Positions 61,119 through 64,000 of a stretch of 64,000 bases of DNA are shown here, piece by piece. The DNA is from Brachynemurus nebulosus (Eukaryota > Arthropoda > Insecta > Neuroptera > Myrmeleontidae). The stretch lies in contig JAPWDM010000012.1 in the NCBI GenBank assembly GCA_035578155.1, forward strand, positions 12,282,501 through 12,346,500. The letters are read 5' to 3'. Numbering within the stretch: the stretch's first letter is position 1; each line of letters starts with the position of its first letter. Both the position numbers and the translations under genes were made by a program. The notes beneath the pieces were generated by a model. That model did no database searches. It saw only the letters and a list, made by a program, of their open reading frames with translations, and was not told the DNA's origin.

Positions 61119-62052
61119 GGGTGAATGCGGGAGAGATGCCGCACATTTTGAAAACACTTGATAATTCTTAAAGTATACATTTAATTGATTTGAAATTTGG
61201 TACACAATAAATGTAAACATTGTTCTTTAAAATTATTTATAAATAATTTTAAATTTTGAGTCATAAAGGATTCATAATTAACATTTTGTAGAGCCTACAA
61301 AGCGGCGTCTCTCTCACATCTATGGGAGAGATGCCACATCAAAAAAGGAGAGACGCCGCATAGTTCATATTAAAAATTTTGCATTTTACACACATCTCCA
61401 TACATGATGCATGCCGTATGTAACCATTTTTGGCACTTGATACATCTTAACCAGTCAATTTTTTTTTTGTTTCTGAGTACTTTTCAAAACATTCAATACA
61501 CAGGCAATCATCATAATTTTCGTTATCTTCACTAACATGAGAGCTCTTCCTAATCTATTAATGGATCTTTTATATTTACGTGGCATAACTTACAGTCCAA
61601 AAAAAAAATTGCATAATTAAGGTATATAAGTCTATGTTTTTAATATGTAATATGATGCGGCATCTATACCAACTTTAAATGCGGCATCTCTCCTTTTTGT
61701 TGGGATAGATGCCGCATGTTGCTATAGCAAGCATAGTGCGGAATTCTAACCTAAAATTTTATACAGTACTTTTAAAATATACCTAAATTAATAACAAAAC
61801 TCATTTCCATTAAAACAATGAAATATACATTCTTAAATTCTAATGAATAAAATGCTTGATAAAATTTTATGTTAAAAAATTTACTTTTCAATAATAAAAG
61901 TTGGATAATTACTAAACTGATGGACTAATCATAAATGTTACCATATACAGCTTAAATAAGTAACTTATTTAAAACAAATAATCCATTAATAGCGCTATCT
62001 ATCAATGAACGGACGAACTATGGCTACTGCGGCATCTCTCCCGCACTTACTC
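61119..62052 (-). mobile_element. Pogo-like element with GAGATGCCGC motifs, copy C
   Basis: TA at 61117-61118 and 62053-62054. TIR GGGTGAATGCGGGAGAGATG. Same orientation as copy A; the PHD region (start at 61585, minus) is broken by frameshifts. Length 934 bp is close to copies A (930) and B (933), so they derive from one deletion variant. Confidence 0.87.
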
Positions 62053-62168
62053 TAACGAATATGCTAAAAATATGAGAGTCTGCGTATAATCGTCTACAAA
62101 CTACGTATAATTTAAGTACGGATAGTCAAAAATTACATATAATTGAGTACCATTGAAATAAATTATAA

Positions 62169-62480
62169 ATACCCCTGTCGCAGTATCCTATGTACTAGTT
62201 TACATGGAACAGTAGTTCAAGAAACAAGAACCATTTTTATGTAATTTGTTCCCTTCTTTCCAATGGTGTAAAAAAATGTCGCAATAGCTTTTGAAATTTA
62301 GAAAATTTTCACAAAAAACTTATTTTCGTCACGAAAAATGCCTGAAAAGCTATGTTCTAGGCATCGGACGTGCCTGGCTCAAAAACTAATTCAAAGATTT
62401 GGGAGTTTCTAACGTTTTCCCTAAATTTCATGAAAATAGCATGTTTAGCTCGAGAGTTATCATAGTGATAGATAAGTACA
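62169..62480 (+). repeat. Dispersed repeat 'CCTGTCGCAG', diverged copy
   Basis: ACCCCTGTCGCAGTATCCTA then a deletion, tccaatggtgtaaaaaaatg, ctatgttctaggcatcggac and gctcgagagttatcat. The (TA)n tail is reduced to a few imperfect units, as expected for an old copy. Confidence 0.7.
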
Positions 62481-62506
62481 TATAAGTATATAAATTTAAG
62501 CGAATA

Positions 62507-62637
62507 TCATGAGCGTAGCTGTTATGGGCGTTAAGTGGGCACTGAAGTACTATGGGATGAATTGGGACCACCAGTGCACCTCCAGGCTACACTCATTAGG
62601 TTTTGTACTATGGCAACAAATTTCTGTAATCATATAA
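62507..62637. other. GC-rich patch, possible hAT terminus
   Basis: TGAGCGTAGCTGTTATGGGC resembles hAT ends of the CAGTGGCGTAGC type. A 42-codon frame from 62509 (MSVAVMGVKWALKYYGMN) is open but has no family I know. No opposite end was seen. Confidence 0.3.
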
Positions 62638-62919
62638 TGGCTTGATATAATTCGTCTAATTACAGTATTACAGTTTGTGAATGTGATGGAAACTATCCAG
62701 GCTTCAGCAACTATAAGTAACGCACTTGACGACTTGACAAATAAAATGGTAATGTCCCTTTTTTCGTTAAAGTCTTTTTTAGTCTAAATTTATTTTTTCT
62801 TCTAATATTTATAAATCTCCTTTATTTTTTTGCACTTTTAAAATCTCACTTTTTGCATCTCTGACCCAAAATGTGTTGCAATTAGTAACTTTTGGCTAAT
62901 TTTCGCTAACTTCACAATA

Positions 62920-63494
62920 CGGTACTTGACTGTATTTCAAATTTGTATCAAATGTTAAATAATTCTATGCATTATCATTACATATGCCCAATTTTAATGA
63001 TGAAACATAAAAAAATTTGATAACTACTTAGAAATTTTATTTTGAAAATAGCCATTTTTCAACAAATATTCAAATTAGTGAAAATGCGCCATTTCTTGAA
63101 AATGACGTAACATTTTGTAGCTAGATATGTCGATTTTGATAATTTTCATCGGTGAGGTGAAATTGTGTTTTCTTTTCTAAACATTTCTATTAGCTTATAT
63201 ATATATATAGTAATAATAATCGACCAGAATTCAAATAAATACTTGCTTTTACTTTGACATTTTATGAATATAATCAAAGTTTTGAGGTTATAAATATTGA
63301 CATTGACGTTTAGTTGCTTCAAACTGTGACGTCGCTATAGTGAGGTGTTTTTCCCGCGTTTTTTCTCATTTAAAATTGTAGGGTTATTTTTTGATGATTT
63401 TTTTTACAGAATCTGTCGAAAATAAAAAAAATCACTTAACTGATATGGAAAAACAATGCTTTTAGAATATTTTTGTAATTTCAGTCAAGTACCC
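62920..63494. mobile_element. MITE with GGTACTTGACTG ends, TA target
   Basis: CGGTACTTGACTGTATTTC at the left and, on the other strand, GGGTACTTGACTGAAATTAC at the right; TA at 62918-62919 and 63495-63496. About 575 bp without coding. Confidence 0.65.
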
Positions 63495-63496
63495 TA

Positions 63497-63883
63497 TTCA
63501 CTAAAAAATTAATTTTTTCCACAAGTAATCCTTGGCGCTGAAAGTGAGGGAAATCCAATACAGAAGACAAACGACTTAAAATGTTAGAGTATTTAAAACG
63601 AACGAAAAAACTTTTGAAATCGCATACACTTATTTCTGGGATTAGAAAAACTTCATCTAAAGGATTCTGTGATTTATTAGAAACATTTATACATACATTT
63701 ATATTGCATAATAGTTGGCGTAACAAATAAAGGCGTATTCGCCATAACAATAACTAATATTACCATGTTTTTGAATGTTAAATTATTTGGCTTAAGGCGT
63801 GAAAACATTTTAGTTTATTTCTTTACATATAAAAAAATGATATTACTTTTTTAAAATAAAATTACAAGGTTGAGATTTTCTTT
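63497..63883. other. Unassigned DNA
   Basis: The 89-codon minus-strand frame at 63481-63750 overlaps the MITE end and has no motif. Confidence 0.4.
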
Positions 63884-64000
63884 TAACGCTCCTTTCACAT
63901 TGTACGGTTTTCGCCGTACGGTAAAAAACCGTACGACTTTTTGGCGTGATATTGTTGCTTTCACATTGCACGGTTTTTTGCCGTTGTAAACTAAATATCT
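63884..64000. mobile_element. Start of an inverted-repeat element, cut by the window edge
   Basis: CGCTCCTTTCACATTGTACG followed by cgccgtacgg, aaccgtacgac and a second tttcacattgcacgg. The layout (TAA before the end, ccgtacgg motifs, ttacatt/tcacatt near the end) is like the Harbinger-type elements at 7702 and 16426. Confidence 0.4.

Overview
The window is strongly A+T-rich animal DNA, most likely from an insect. The evidence is eukaryotic tRNA genes with internal promoters, and a very dense load of eukaryotic cut-and-paste DNA transposons (hAT, PIF/Harbinger, Tc1/mariner, pogo and TTAA-inserting types) with LINE and SINE debris. There are no operons, ribosome binding sites or long conserved reading frames. 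I found no complete protein-coding host gene. The only confident host genes are two identical tRNA-Lys(UUU) genes on the minus strand (13848-13920 and 23806-23878). One weak candidate for a host gene start is a TATA box (54852) and a short signal-peptide-like first exon ending at a strong splice donor (54911-54988).

Layout. 1-11.8 kb: TA-flanked and hAT-type MITEs, a 120-bp-arm hairpin, a tRNA-Lys-like relic, two repeats with (TA)n tails, a PIF/Harbinger derivative with a transposase scrap, and a broken Tc1-like transposase with a hAT MITE inside it. 11.8-24 kb: a three-layer nest around a CACGAATTGCATC repeat, the tRNA genes, a 150-168 bp tandem array, a nest of hAT MITEs inside a larger inverted-repeat element, and TTAA-flanked elements. 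24-36 kb: two inverted copies of a pogo-like element that keep a PHD-like zinc finger, around a GC-richer island, then two more TTAA elements and a LINE reverse-transcriptase scrap. 36-45 kb: a tRNA-derived SINE head, long (TA)n tracts, a near-perfect 230-bp-arm palindrome and a hAT 5' end with a BED-like finger. 45-64 kb: a GTTTAC-array hAT MITE, a 1.5-kb hAT-like element with a Harbinger-like MITE inside, the candidate exon, a head-to-head Tc1 foldback of 1479 bp, a 198-bp tandem repeat, a third pogo-like copy and several more inverted-repeat elements.

How the parts relate. The elements are parasites or relics, not a cooperating gene set. The clearest pattern is that unrelated hAT-type MITEs (8-bp target duplications, TIRs like TAGNGATG or CAGTGATGGG) each carry an array of one short motif (CAAGAC, CCGTAA/GGATAC, ATCGATT, GTTTAC). 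This looks like expansion of subterminal transposase-binding motifs. The large inverted repeats could give long hairpin RNAs. All calls are from reading alone; no database search was made.
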